Source: Chloroflexota bacterium
GTDB taxonomy: Bacteria > Chloroflexota > Dehalococcoidia > DSTF01 > JACRBR01
Length of the DNA stretch: 9,661 nucleotides
Assembly (NCBI GenBank): GCA_021813085.1
Contig: JAKAMA010000062.1
Coordinates: 1 to 9,661, forward strand
Reading direction: 5' to 3'
In this document: piece after piece, positions 1 through 5,468 of the stretch
How the letters are laid out: each line of letters starts with the position of its first letter
Numbering within the stretch: position 1 is the first letter of the stretch
The notes under the pieces: generated by a model
What the model was told of the DNA's origin: nothing
The model's database searches: none
Seen by the model: the letters and a program-made list of their open reading frames with translations, nothing else
Position numbers and translations under genes: made by a program

Positions 1-391
1 GCACCAGCGTCGCCGTGGAGGCGTACACCGTGACCATCAGCACAACGTCGAAGATCAGCGGCGGCACTTTGACCAGCGCGTGCAGCGACGGCGTCGTCGC
101 GGTGTATGGCCCGCCGATCGCCGCGTACACGATCGAGAGCAGCCAGAGGATCCAGTGGAAGCCGACGTAGTCCGTCGTCGTCGTGCGGAAGATGTTCAGC
201 ACGCCGTGCTGATGGATCTGCTCCATCCAGTACTTCCACGCCGTCTCGTCGAAGTAGCCGTTCGGCAGCCAGGCGAAGAGCGGGAAGAGCGCGACGCGGA
301 GGGCGACGGCAATCGCCACGAGCAGCAGGAACTGCCGGGGCAGGCGGCCAACATCCGTGTCGACACCGCGCGGCGTGCGGGACTGTGGCAT
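1..391 (-). CDS. GT-C family membrane glycosyltransferase (Gpi18/ArnT-like), partial
   Basis: This minus-strand reading frame starts at ATG 391-389 and stays open for 130 codons to the left edge, so only the N-terminal part is present. After a short basic N-terminus there is a transmembrane segment at about residues 20-43. It is followed by an extracytoplasmic loop with NGYFDETAWKYW (about 44-55), the acidic first loop expected of GT-C enzymes, where Asp/Glu contributes to catalysis or metal binding. A second hydrophobic segment lies at about 79-93. The stretch LHALVKVPPLIFDVVLMV (about 103-120) resembles the 'lvKlPailaD' motif of Gpi18-like mannosyltransferases and other polyprenyl-phosphate-sugar transferases. 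The family transfers sugars from lipid carriers outside the membrane; donor and acceptor cannot be told here. The start is supported by a minus-strand promoter ending about 11 bases upstream. Membrane GT-C identity is fairly sure, the Gpi18 subgroup less so. Confidence 0.72.
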   Translation of the reverse strand, partial: MPQSRTPRGVDTDVGRLPRQFLLLVAIAVALRVALFPLFAWLPNGYFDETAWKYWMEQIHQHGVLNIFRTTTTDYVGFHWILWLLSIVYAAIGGPYTATTPSLHALVKVPPLIFDVVLMVTVYASTATLV

Positions 392-402
392 GGCGCAGCG
401 TC

Positions 403-431
403 ATTCTCGCCGTCCTCGCGCGCTCGCTCAA
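403..431 (-). promoter_or_regulatory. Candidate promoter of the minus-strand glycosyltransferase
   Basis: Reading the minus strand, TTGAGC (431-426) is followed by a 17-base spacer and GAGAAT (408-403). Each hexamer matches the sigma-70 consensus at four of six positions. The +1 expected seven bases past the -10 falls near 396, about five bases before the ATG at 391. That would leave no room for a Shine-Dalgarno site, so the mRNA would be nearly leaderless. Confidence 0.4.
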
Positions 432-525
432 GCGCCGCCGCGCCGCGGTACCCGCAGGCTACCTGTGCCCGACATAACGAGCACGCGGGCGTCGCACACC
501 CCGTGCATCCTCCAGATCCCTGCTG

Positions 526-554
526 TTGCGGATCTCGCGTGCCGCTGCTACCAT
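526..554 (+). promoter_or_regulatory. Candidate upstream promoter in the speD leader region
   Basis: TTGCGG (526-531), a 17-base spacer and TACCAT (549-554) give a sigma-70-like arrangement with four of six -10 matches. The expected +1 is near 561, exactly where a strong hairpin begins. Matches are partial and GC-rich DNA gives chance hits, so this is tentative. Confidence 0.3.
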
Positions 555-560
555 GCTGCC

Positions 561-676
561 CGCGTGTCCGATGGGACCGCGTGCGACACATCGCAATCTG
601 CAAGTGCTCTGAGAAGGAGAGACAAGCAGGGCCTGGCTGGCAGCGCCGCGACGAGCGGTCCTGCCGGGGGCCTTTT
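561..676 (+). ncRNA. Candidate structured RNA: 5' hairpin plus terminator-like hairpin upstream of speD
   Basis: A stem of CGCG (561-564) plus GTCC (566-569) pairs with GGAC (574-577) plus CGCG (578-581), with one bulged T at 565 and a GATG loop. Further on, GGCAG (639-643) pairs with CTGCC (661-665), enclosing CCGC/GCGG (646-649 with 655-658). An outer GGCC (630-633) can pair with GGCC (669-672), and TTTT follows at 673-676. Together with the promoter candidate ending at 554, this could be a ~115-base small RNA or an attenuated leader of speD. It matches no RNA family I can recall; the S-box SAM riboswitch core is absent. The unit is an inference from structure only. Confidence 0.3.
626..676 (+). 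terminator. Terminator-like hairpin with T tract before speD
   Basis: The nested stems are GGCC with GGCC (630-633, 669-672), GGCAG with CTGCC (639-643, 661-665) and CCGC with GCGG (646-649, 655-658; loop GACGA). They are followed at once by four T residues (673-676), the best intrinsic-terminator geometry in the window. Because the gene to its left runs the other way, it cannot end an ordinary upstream coding transcript. It would serve either a small RNA or attenuation of speD. Confidence 0.4.
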
Positions 677-679
677 GCA

Positions 680-707
680 TTGTCAAAGCGATGGACTGCG
701 GTAAACA
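680..707 (+). promoter_or_regulatory. Candidate proximal promoter of speD
   Basis: TTGTCA (680-685) matches the -35 consensus at five of six positions. It is followed by a 16-base spacer and TAAACA (702-707), which matches the -10 at only three. A start near 714 would give a ~74-base leader containing both tandem hairpins. It lies just after the terminator-like hairpin. Confidence 0.3.
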
Positions 708-726
708 GACCGGTTTCACGTAGCGT

Positions 727-769
727 CCCGGGCCGTACGCCCGGGCATTCTCACCGTGCGCCCGCACGG
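727..769 (+). promoter_or_regulatory. Two tandem hairpins immediately before the speD ribosome binding site
   Basis: CCCGGGC (727-733) pairs perfectly with GCCCGGG (739-745) around a 5-base loop. CCGTGC (754-759) pairs perfectly with GCACGG (764-769) around GCCC. Six bases later the Shine-Dalgarno GGAGGG starts at 775. The position suggests translational control or mRNA stabilisation of speD; no ligand or protein can be named. Confidence 0.4.
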
Positions 770-787
770 ACGTTGGAGGGGAAGAGA

Positions 788-1204
788 ATGCACGTAACGA
801 TCGATGGGTTCGGCGGAAATCCCGCTGAGCTGGCCAACGAGGCCCTCGTCCGCGACCTGCTCGACCGCTACCCGGGCGAAATCGGGATGACGAAGATCTC
901 CGAGCCGCACGTCTTCGAGTACCACGGCGAGAAGGCCGATGACTGGGGCGTCTCCGGCTTCGTCCTCATCGCCGAGAGCCACATTGCGATCCACACCTTC
1001 CCCGAACACGGCCAGGTCTGGGTCGACATCTTCTCCTGCAAGGGATTCGATGCGACCCCGGCGATCGACCGCATCGTCGACGCGTTCGGGCTGGAGAGCA
1101 CGCGCGTGCACACGCTCGAACGAGGGCTCGAGTACCCGCACGACGTCGACGCCAGCATCCCGCTGAACCGTCGCGAACGCCGCGAGGTGACGCCCGTCGG
1201 CTGA
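788..1204 (+). CDS. speD: S-adenosylmethionine decarboxylase-family proenzyme (SpeD/SpeH, pyruvoyl-dependent)
   Basis: This 138-residue cytoplasmic protein has the length of the small prokaryotic (class 1B) AdoMetDC proenzymes. These cut themselves at Glu-Ser to make a beta chain and an alpha chain with an N-terminal pyruvoyl group; the product feeds spermidine synthesis. The signature is present: ESHIAIHTFPEHG has the cleavage pair Glu63-Ser64 and the processing His69, and DIFSCKG supplies the catalytic Cys84. The start at ATG 788 is set by GGAGGG seven bases upstream and by the conserved N-terminus; longer in-frame starts would read through the structured leader. No spermidine synthase or other polyamine gene is in the window. 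Some SpeD homologues are now known to act as arginine or ornithine decarboxylases, so family identity is firm but the substrate is not. Confidence 0.9.
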   Translation: MHVTIDGFGGNPAELANEALVRDLLDRYPGEIGMTKISEPHVFEYHGEKADDWGVSGFVLIAESHIAIHTFPEHGQVWVDIFSCKGFDATPAIDRIVDAFGLESTRVHTLERGLEYPHDVDASIPLNRRERREVTPVG

Positions 1205-1213
1205 GCGTCGGGC
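1192..1213 (+). other. Hairpin enclosing the speD stop codon
   Basis: GCCCG (1192-1196) pairs with CGGGC (1209-1213), and CG (1198-1199) pairs with CG (1206-1207) across one T-T mismatch. The TGA stop (1202-1204) is in the loop. There is no following T tract, so a terminator role is doubtful; it may protect the 3' end or be chance in GC-rich DNA. Confidence 0.25.
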
Positions 1214-1329
1214 GAGACCTCGTCACGCGGCGGGACCGGTGGTTGCGGCCCGCACCAGGGTCCTCTTGTGCTCCTGCGGGCGCCGCCGGCCCCCGGAATC
1301 GCCGTATGTCGCTGCCTGCCCGCCCGCAC

Positions 1330-1359
1330 TACAATGGATGCACGATGCCGCGGGGAGGG
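1330..1359 (+). promoter_or_regulatory. -10 box and ribosome binding site of the cytidylate-kinase-like gene
   Basis: TACAAT (1330-1335) matches the -10 consensus at five of six positions; a -35 is not clear. The expected +1 is about 1342. An in-frame ATG at 1338 would therefore lie before the mRNA start, while GGGGAGGG (1352-1359) sits five bases before ATG 1365. This decides the start at 1365. Confidence 0.5.
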
Positions 1360-1364
1360 CCCGA

Positions 1365-2093
1365 ATGCCCGTCATCACGGTCTCTGGCAATCTGCTGAGC
1401 GGCGCGCGCGAGGTCGCACGTGACCTGGCGCAAGCGCTCGGGCTGGACTACGTCGACCAGGAGATCCTCGTCGAGGCCGCGCGCCAGCTCGGCGTCAGCG
1501 TCGCCACGGTCGAGCGGCGCGACGAGCGCGCCCGCAGCTTCGCAGAACGCCTCGGCCTCCTGATGCGCACGCTCATGGAACGCTCGGCCGCGGCAACCGA
1601 CCCCCTCTCCGGCGCCGGACTCGACGTCGTCCTTGCGCATACCTACGGCGAGGCCGCCGGGCTGCCCTCGGGAGAGGAGGGCGAGCTGACGGAGGAGCGC
1701 TACCTCGTCACCCTGACGTCCGTCATCAGGGGCGTGGCCGCCCGCGGCAACGTGGTCATCCTCGGCCGCGGCTCGCAGGTCATCCTGCGCGATGACCCCG
1801 GCGCGTTTCACGTCCTGGTGTATGCCCCGAAACAGCAGCGCATCGAAGCCCTCGCCCGCCGCGATGGGATGACGCCGGAGGACGCGAAGAAGCGCATCAA
1901 GGAGAGTGACCAGAACCGCGCGGCGTTTCACCAGCGCTTCTTCAAGGTCGATGCGGAGTCGCCCGCATTGTACGATCTCGTGCTCAACACCGCCCACATC
2001 CAGCCTCCGCTCGCCGTCGAGATGATCGCCATGGCTGTACGCGGTAGCGCGGCACGTTTACCCGCGGAGCACCACGATGTACCTCAGCCCTGA
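1365..2093 (+). CDS. Cytidylate kinase-like family protein
   Basis: The 242-residue product resembles the cytidylate-kinase-like P-loop family, which is related to CMP kinase but often of unproven substrate. The N-terminus reads ITVSGNLLSGAREVA (residues 4-18), aligning with the family's ITISREYGSGGREIA. This is followed by ALGLDYVDQEIL (24-35), the usual 'a.eLgipfyDrEil' segment. GRGSQVIL (134-141) and the Arg-rich region around RIEALARRDGMTPEDAKKRI (159-178) match the nucleotide-handling second half, and a terminal helix follows. The P-loop has Leu where the family has the first Gly of GSGG, and no Walker lysine, whose absence is usual in this family. Codons 238-242 and the stop overlap the next gene by 17 bases, implying coupled translation. 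Kinase activity is inferred, not shown. It is not the classical Cmk with a GPAGSGKS loop. Confidence 0.78.
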   Translation: MPVITVSGNLLSGAREVARDLAQALGLDYVDQEILVEAARQLGVSVATVERRDERARSFAERLGLLMRTLMERSAAATDPLSGAGLDVVLAHTYGEAAGLPSGEEGELTEERYLVTLTSVIRGVAARGNVVILGRGSQVILRDDPGAFHVLVYAPKQQRIEALARRDGMTPEDAKKRIKESDQNRAAFHQRFFKVDAESPALYDLVLNTAHIQPPLAVEMIAMAVRGSAARLPAEHHDVPQP

Positions 2094-2427
2094 AGCGCAG
2101 CGCTTGCTCGACGACGTACGGCATGCGCAGGAGCGTCTGATCGCCCACGTGGGCGCCGATGAGGCGCACCGCCGCGCCTTTCGCGCCGTCTACGAGGCGC
2201 TCGAGTCCGCGGTCGGCGACCTCCCCGAAGGGCGCTTCGACGCCCCGCTGGACGGCGCCGGTGGCTGGTCACCTGCGCGTGTCCTCGTGCACCTCGCCGA
2301 GCACGACCAGCAGGTCGAAGAGGCGTCCCGCCGCGGCATCGAGCACATGATCGAACATGGCCTCGAGCACGCGCGGAGCCTCTGGCTCGCGCGCCTGCCG
2401 CGCGATGGCCGCGTGGGAGCAGGCTGA
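2077..2427 (+). CDS. Short DinB-like helical protein
   Basis: The product has 116 residues and is rich in charged helices. The part around GGWSPARVLVHLAEHD (62-77) matches the core of DinB/DfrA-like four-helix proteins: a Trp, then a helix with a metal-binding-type His (His72, with His76 beside it). Full DinB proteins have about 150-170 residues, with further histidines in the third and fourth helices. Here the chain ends with RIEHM..HGLEHARSLWLAR-type helices and a short basic tail, so the third His may come from 90, 94 or 98. The start ATG overlaps the end of the kinase-like gene, and the stop lies two bases before plsY, so the three genes are probably one transcript. The family link rests on one motif; the function is unknown. 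Confidence 0.5.
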   Translation: MYLSPEAQRLLDDVRHAQERLIAHVGADEAHRRAFRAVYEALESAVGDLPEGRFDAPLDGAGGWSPARVLVHLAEHDQQVEEASRRGIEHMIEHGLEHARSLWLARLPRDGRVGAG

Positions 2428-2429
2428 TC

Positions 2430-3095
2430 ATGCTCTCTGCGGCGGGCGTGATCGTCGCCTCCTACGTCGTCGGCTCCGTGCCGATCGCCTACCTCGTCGG
2501 GCGCGTGACGAAGGGCATCGATATCCGGGAGCACGGCAGCGGCAACGTCGGCGCGTCGAACGTCTGGCAGAGCGTGTCCCGCGCGATCGCCGTGCCGGTG
2601 GGCCTTGCCCAGGTGGCGCAGGGTGCGGCCGGCGTGTTCATCGCCCGTGCGGTGGGCGAGCCCGAGGGTGTGCAGGTCGCCGCGGGCCTCGCCGTCGTAC
2701 TCGCCCACGACTGGAACCCGTGGCTGCGCTTCACGGGCGGACGCGGCATCGGTCCGGCGATCGGGTTCATGGGCGCGCTCTCCCTGCCCGCGCTCGTCGC
2801 GTTCATCGTGGTCGCGCTCGCTGGCATTGTGCTCAAGGCGATCCCGCAGTCGATCGCGCTCGCCCTCATCGGCACCCCTCTGGCGGCGCTCGTCGCGGCC
2901 GACAGAAGTTCCGTCGTCCTCGGTCTCGCGCTCCTTTCGGTCGCCGTGTTGTTGAAGCGGCTGCTGGCGAACGCGGCGCCAGACCCCGCGTACCCGCGGC
3001 CGCAGGTCTGGCTCACCCGGCTCGTCTACGACCGCGACGACCCCGATCGCGATGCCTGGGTACGCCGCAACCTCGAGCCATCGATGCGCCGGTAG
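2430..3095 (+). CDS. plsY: PlsY-like glycerol-3-phosphate acyltransferase homologue, divergent
   Basis: PlsY is a membrane enzyme that transfers an acyl group from acyl-phosphate to glycerol-3-phosphate, the first step of phospholipid synthesis. This 221-residue protein has the fold signature: GSVPIAYLVGR (15-25), DIREHGSGNVGASN (31-44), and HDWNPWLRFTGGRGIGPAIG (93-112), with about five to seven hydrophobic segments. However, several residues held in typical PlsY are changed. The Arg after GATN is Gln47. The DxxKG motif reads QVAQG (61-65). The FKGGKG loop is FTGGRG (101-106), and the HRxNIxR motif near the last helix is missing (LLKRLLAN, 174-181). A polar tail (about 182-221) is longer than usual. 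GGGAG-like sequence GGGAG (2415-2419) is a plausible ribosome site. Homology is sure; activity as PlsY is doubtful. Confidence 0.75.
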   Translation: MLSAAGVIVASYVVGSVPIAYLVGRVTKGIDIREHGSGNVGASNVWQSVSRAIAVPVGLAQVAQGAAGVFIARAVGEPEGVQVAAGLAVVLAHDWNPWLRFTGGRGIGPAIGFMGALSLPALVAFIVVALAGIVLKAIPQSIALALIGTPLAALVAADRSSVVLGLALLSVAVLLKRLLANAAPDPAYPRPQVWLTRLVYDRDDPDRDAWVRRNLEPSMRR

Positions 3096-3109
3096 CCGCC
3101 CGCGTCCGC

Positions 3110-3115
3110 TACACT
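3110..3115 (+). promoter_or_regulatory. Candidate -10 box for the S41 peptidase gene
   Basis: TACACT lies 14 bases after the plsY stop and fits TAnnnT. The expected +1 is near 3122, giving a 28-base leader. The only purine-rich stretch, GGGAG (3130-3134), is about 15 bases from the ATG, far for a Shine-Dalgarno site. No -35 is evident. Confidence 0.35.
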
Positions 3116-3149
3116 ACGGCGTCACGCCCGGGAGCCCGAACCGACCCGC

Positions 3150-4580
3150 ATGCACCACCTGACCGCTGGGTCCGCACGCACGCATCGGGCTACCACGGCC
3201 CGCTGGCTGTGGCTCTGCGCACTGCTCGTCGCCGCGACCCTGCCTGCCGCCTGCGCCGGTTCGGGCGCGACGAAGACGCCGACTCCCGCGATCACCGCGG
3301 CCGTCGCGACGCCGACGCCCGCCGGTCCGACCGCGACGCCGACGCCCGACCCGGCCGTGCTGCTCAGGGACGGCGGCATCGCCATCATCCAGACGGCGTA
3401 CCGGCGCCTGCTCGACGAGTACATCAACCCGCCCGACGGCCCCGCACTGCTGGGCGCGGCCTGGTCCGCTGCCGCGCAGAAGGCGCGCGCCCTCGGCGCC
3501 GTGGTACCGGCGGCTCCGCACCTCAGCGGCGACGGCGCCGCCGACCTGGCCGCGTTCAGCGCCGCCTACGTGCGCATGACGGCCTCCCTCGCCGATGCGA
3601 AGGACGTGCGCTTCGCCGCGATCAGCGCCATGGCGAGCAGCCTCCACGACTGCCATACCTTCTTCCTGAACCCCGTCGCCAGCGACACGGTCGTCAGCTC
3701 GCGCGAGGGCAAGGGCTCCGTCGGCATCGGCGTCGAGCTCGCCAGCGTACCGCCGCTCGTGACCGAGGTGATCCCCGGCAGCCCTGCCGCCCTTGCCGGC
3801 GTGCGTGTCGGCGACCGCATCGCCGCGATCGACGGCGCGGACGCTTCGGCGATGGGCCCGGCGGCCGCGTTCGACCTGATCAACGGCGCTGAAGGCACGA
3901 CCGTCCGTCTCCAGTTGCGCCGCCCCGGCACGAGCGCCCCGATTGACGTCACCATGCAGCGCCGGCGGGTCGTGCCGCCGAACATCGAGTCGCGCGTCCT
4001 GCCGGGCGGGATCGGCTACGTCCGGGTGCGGGAATTCATCGATGGCGGCATCGCGGCGGGGCTCCGCGACGCGCTGGGAGCGTTCGACGCGCAGGGCGTC
4101 ACGAAGTGGATCATCGACATCCGGGACAATCCTGGTGGCCGCCTCGACGTCGATGCGATCAGCCTCTTCGTGAAGGACGGCGTGATCGTCCGCGACCGCG
4201 GCCGCGACGGCAAGCCGCAGGACGTGCGCGCCGACGGCAAGGTGCTGCCCGCGCTGCGGCCGACGGTGCTGCTCGTCAATCACGGCACCGGCTCCGTCGC
4301 CGAAGTGTTCGCCGCCGCCCTCCAGGAGTACCACGCCGCCTACGTGATCGGTGCGACGACGAACGGGTGCGCCGGCTACACCGACCTGCGACCGCTCGGC
4401 GACGGCTCCTCGCTCGCCGTCACCACCAACGTCAACCAGGGTCCCGTCACGGGCAAGCCGCTGAACGGTGTGGGCGTCATCCCCGACGAGCCCGTCGCGC
4501 GCACCACGGCGGATATCGTCGCCGGCCGCGACCCCCAGCTCGCTGCCGCCGTCGCACACCTCGAAGGAGTCCGTGGGTGA
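3150..4580 (+). CDS. S41 family peptidase lipoprotein with PDZ domain
   Basis: This 476-residue protein starts with a basic stretch, a hydrophobic segment (about 18-32) and the lipobox LPAAC, so Cys35 is probably lipidated and the protein sits on the outer face of the membrane. A Thr-Pro linker (about 41-68) follows. The order is then: helical N-terminal part with LHDCHTFFL (165-173), where S41 enzymes have a DxHS or DGHT motif; PDZ domain (about 188-270; VGIGVEL and IPGSPAALAGVRVGDRI); and the S41 core with GGIGYVRVREF (286-296), IIDIRDNPGG (321-330) and NHGTGSVAEVF (377-387), placing the serine nucleophile at Ser382. The TxGKG lysine of CtpA-type enzymes is absent (TNGCAG, 404-409; Cys407). 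An upstream in-frame stop at 3093 leaves ATG 3150 as the only standard start. S41 identity is firm; the catalytic type is uncertain. Confidence 0.9.
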   Translation: MHHLTAGSARTHRATTARWLWLCALLVAATLPAACAGSGATKTPTPAITAAVATPTPAGPTATPTPDPAVLLRDGGIAIIQTAYRRLLDEYINPPDGPALLGAAWSAAAQKARALGAVVPAAPHLSGDGAADLAAFSAAYVRMTASLADAKDVRFAAISAMASSLHDCHTFFLNPVASDTVVSSREGKGSVGIGVELASVPPLVTEVIPGSPAALAGVRVGDRIAAIDGADASAMGPAAAFDLINGAEGTTVRLQLRRPGTSAPIDVTMQRRRVVPPNIESRVLPGGIGYVRVREFIDGGIAAGLRDALGAFDAQGVTKWIIDIRDNPGGRLDVDAISLFVKDGVIVRDRGRDGKPQDVRADGKVLPALRPTVLLVNHGTGSVAEVFAAALQEYHAAYVIGATTNGCAGYTDLRPLGDGSSLAVTTNVNQGPVTGKPLNGVGVIPDEPVARTTADIVAGRDPQLAAAVAHLEGVRG

Positions 4581-4647
4581 GCGGTGTGCGGGTGCATGTG
4601 CCCTGAAGCGGATCGGTACGCGAGACTGCCCGCTGCTTGTTCATGAA

Positions 4648-4672
4648 TATACTGGCCGTGAAACAAACGGCC
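4648..4672 (+). promoter_or_regulatory. AT-rich -10-like box followed by an inverted repeat
   Basis: TATACT (4648-4653) is immediately followed by GGCCGT (4654-4659) and its perfect inverted partner ACGGCC (4667-4672), with loop GAAACAA. The pair lies 10 bases before the TTGACA of the downstream promoter, where an operator could sit. No T tract follows, so it is a poor terminator. Confidence 0.3.
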
Positions 4673-4681
4673 GCGCCCCTC

Positions 4682-4728
4682 TTGACAACTGAAAAAAAAA
4701 GCGGATGATGGGCGCGCTGACGGAAAGG
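4682..4728 (+). promoter_or_regulatory. Promoter and ribosome binding site of the 4740 lipoprotein gene
   Basis: A perfect -35 TTGACA (4682-4687), a 16-base spacer and GATGAT (4704-4709, four of six -10 matches) form the clearest sigma-70 promoter in the window. The spacer contains nine consecutive A residues (4692-4700). Expected +1 is near 4716; GGAAAGG (4722-4728) is the ribosome site, 11 bases before the ATG. Confidence 0.6.
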
Positions 4729-4739
4729 TATCGCCTGTC

Positions 4740-5468
4740 ATGCTTCGTCCCCGCGTCTCGATCCTGATCTTCGGCGCCCTGCTCGCGGGCGCGTCGGTCG
4801 CCTGCGGCAACCCCGCGACGACGGCGCAGCAGACGCGGACGGCGCGGGCCGCCGCCGTCAGCGCGACGCCGGCCGTAGCCACGCCAGCGCCGCTGGCAAC
4901 GCCGCCTTCGCCGCCGCAGGTCTCAGGGGTGACGCCGTCGGCGCCCGTGACCGTGGTACCGCTAGCCGCCGGAGTCGCCGGAGCGCGAACGGACTGCCCG
5001 GCTGGCTTCGCGACGTGGCGCGACACCCTGAGCACGGTGTCAGTCTGCGCCCCGTCCTGGCTCGATGGACGAACTGGCGTGGACAACTTCGGGGCGTCGT
5101 TGATCAACCTCGGGACGCCGCCCGGATCGCCCTCGCCTGACGTGTTCCTGTCGCTGCAAATTACGCCCAATGGAACCTTTCAGGATCCGACACAGGTGGT
5201 CAAGTTGTGTGCGGCTGGACTCGTGCCGGCGCAGACTTCAGGTGAGGAAGTGCACGTGGCGGTCGCAGGGTTGAGCGCGGTGGGTTGTCATGTGATCGGC
5301 GAACCTCAGGCCGCGGCGGGCCCGCTCGAGCTCATGAGTCTCACCGCCCCGATTCCGGCCACGAGCCCTGCACGTTACCTCAATGTTCTGATCACCTGGA
5401 GGACGCAGAGCACAGGGGCAAAGGCGCTGGTCGACCAGGTGCTTGCGACTGTGCGGCTCGGGCCATGA
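4740..5468 (+). CDS. Predicted lipoprotein of unknown function
   Basis: I do not recognise this 242-residue protein. It begins with a lipoprotein signal peptide: Arg near the N-terminus, hydrophobic 8-20, and lipobox SVAC with Cys22 as the anchor. A low-complexity Ala/Thr/Pro linker (about 25-80) follows. The remaining ~160 residues form a compact secreted-type domain with four Cys outside the anchor (in TDCPAGF, VSVCAPSWL, VKLCAAG and VGCHVIG), which could make two disulfides. SLINLGTPPGSPSPDVFLSLQITPNG (about 119-144) looks like beta strands with turns. It has its own promoter and ribosome site, and its TGA stop overlaps the start of the M23-dockerin gene as ATGA, so the two are probably co-translated and may act together at the cell surface. 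Third-position base use is less GC-strict than in lysA. Confidence 0.75.
   Translation: MLRPRVSILIFGALLAGASVACGNPATTAQQTRTARAAAVSATPAVATPAPLATPPSPPQVSGVTPSAPVTVVPLAAGVAGARTDCPAGFATWRDTLSTVSVCAPSWLDGRTGVDNFGASLINLGTPPGSPSPDVFLSLQITPNGTFQDPTQVVKLCAAGLVPAQTSGEEVHVAVAGLSAVGCHVIGEPQAAAGPLELMSLTAPIPATSPARYLNVLITWRTQSTGAKALVDQVLATVRLGP

Larger units (their letters stand above)
392..787. other. Divergent intergenic region (396 bases) between glycosyltransferase and speD
   Basis: No credible coding frame is seen here; the frames that cross it have arginine/serine-rich shadow translations. It holds the minus-strand promoter (403-431), a plus-strand promoter candidate (526-554), a 5' hairpin (561-581), a terminator-like hairpin with a T tract (626-676), a second promoter candidate (680-707), two tandem hairpins (727-769) and the speD ribosome binding site (775-780). 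The stretch 432-525 shows nothing I can name. Confidence 0.6.

Noticed and set aside
80..787. Upstream extension of speD in frame to position 80
   Set aside because: The extension is Arg/Pro-rich, overlaps the minus-strand glycosyltransferase and hairpins, and the ribosome site at 775-780 fixes the start at 788.
561..787. SAM-I (S-box) or other known riboswitch before speD
   Set aside because: The conserved core sequences that I know are not present; only unassigned hairpins are visible.
1338..1364. Earlier ATG (1338) for the kinase-like gene
   Set aside because: It lies only two bases after the -10 box, before the expected transcription start, and the family N-terminus begins at 1365 behind a good ribosome site.
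3270..3350. Repetitive DNA in the S41 gene
   Set aside because: It encodes the Thr-Pro linker after the lipobox; the repetition is at protein level and common in such lipoproteins.
2357..3892. Plus-strand 511-codon frame spanning plsY and the S41 N-terminus
   Set aside because: Arginine-rich out-of-frame translation that crosses two real genes.
3114..4559. Long minus-strand open frame of 481 codons opposite the S41 gene
   Set aside because: Its translation is Arg/Asp/Gly-rich without domains, and it mirrors the S41 gene, whose motifs are unmistakable. Long antisense frames are expected in GC-rich genes.
4581..4681. Intrinsic terminator after the S41 gene
   Set aside because: The only good inverted repeat (4654-4672) lacks a T tract and is close to the next promoter.
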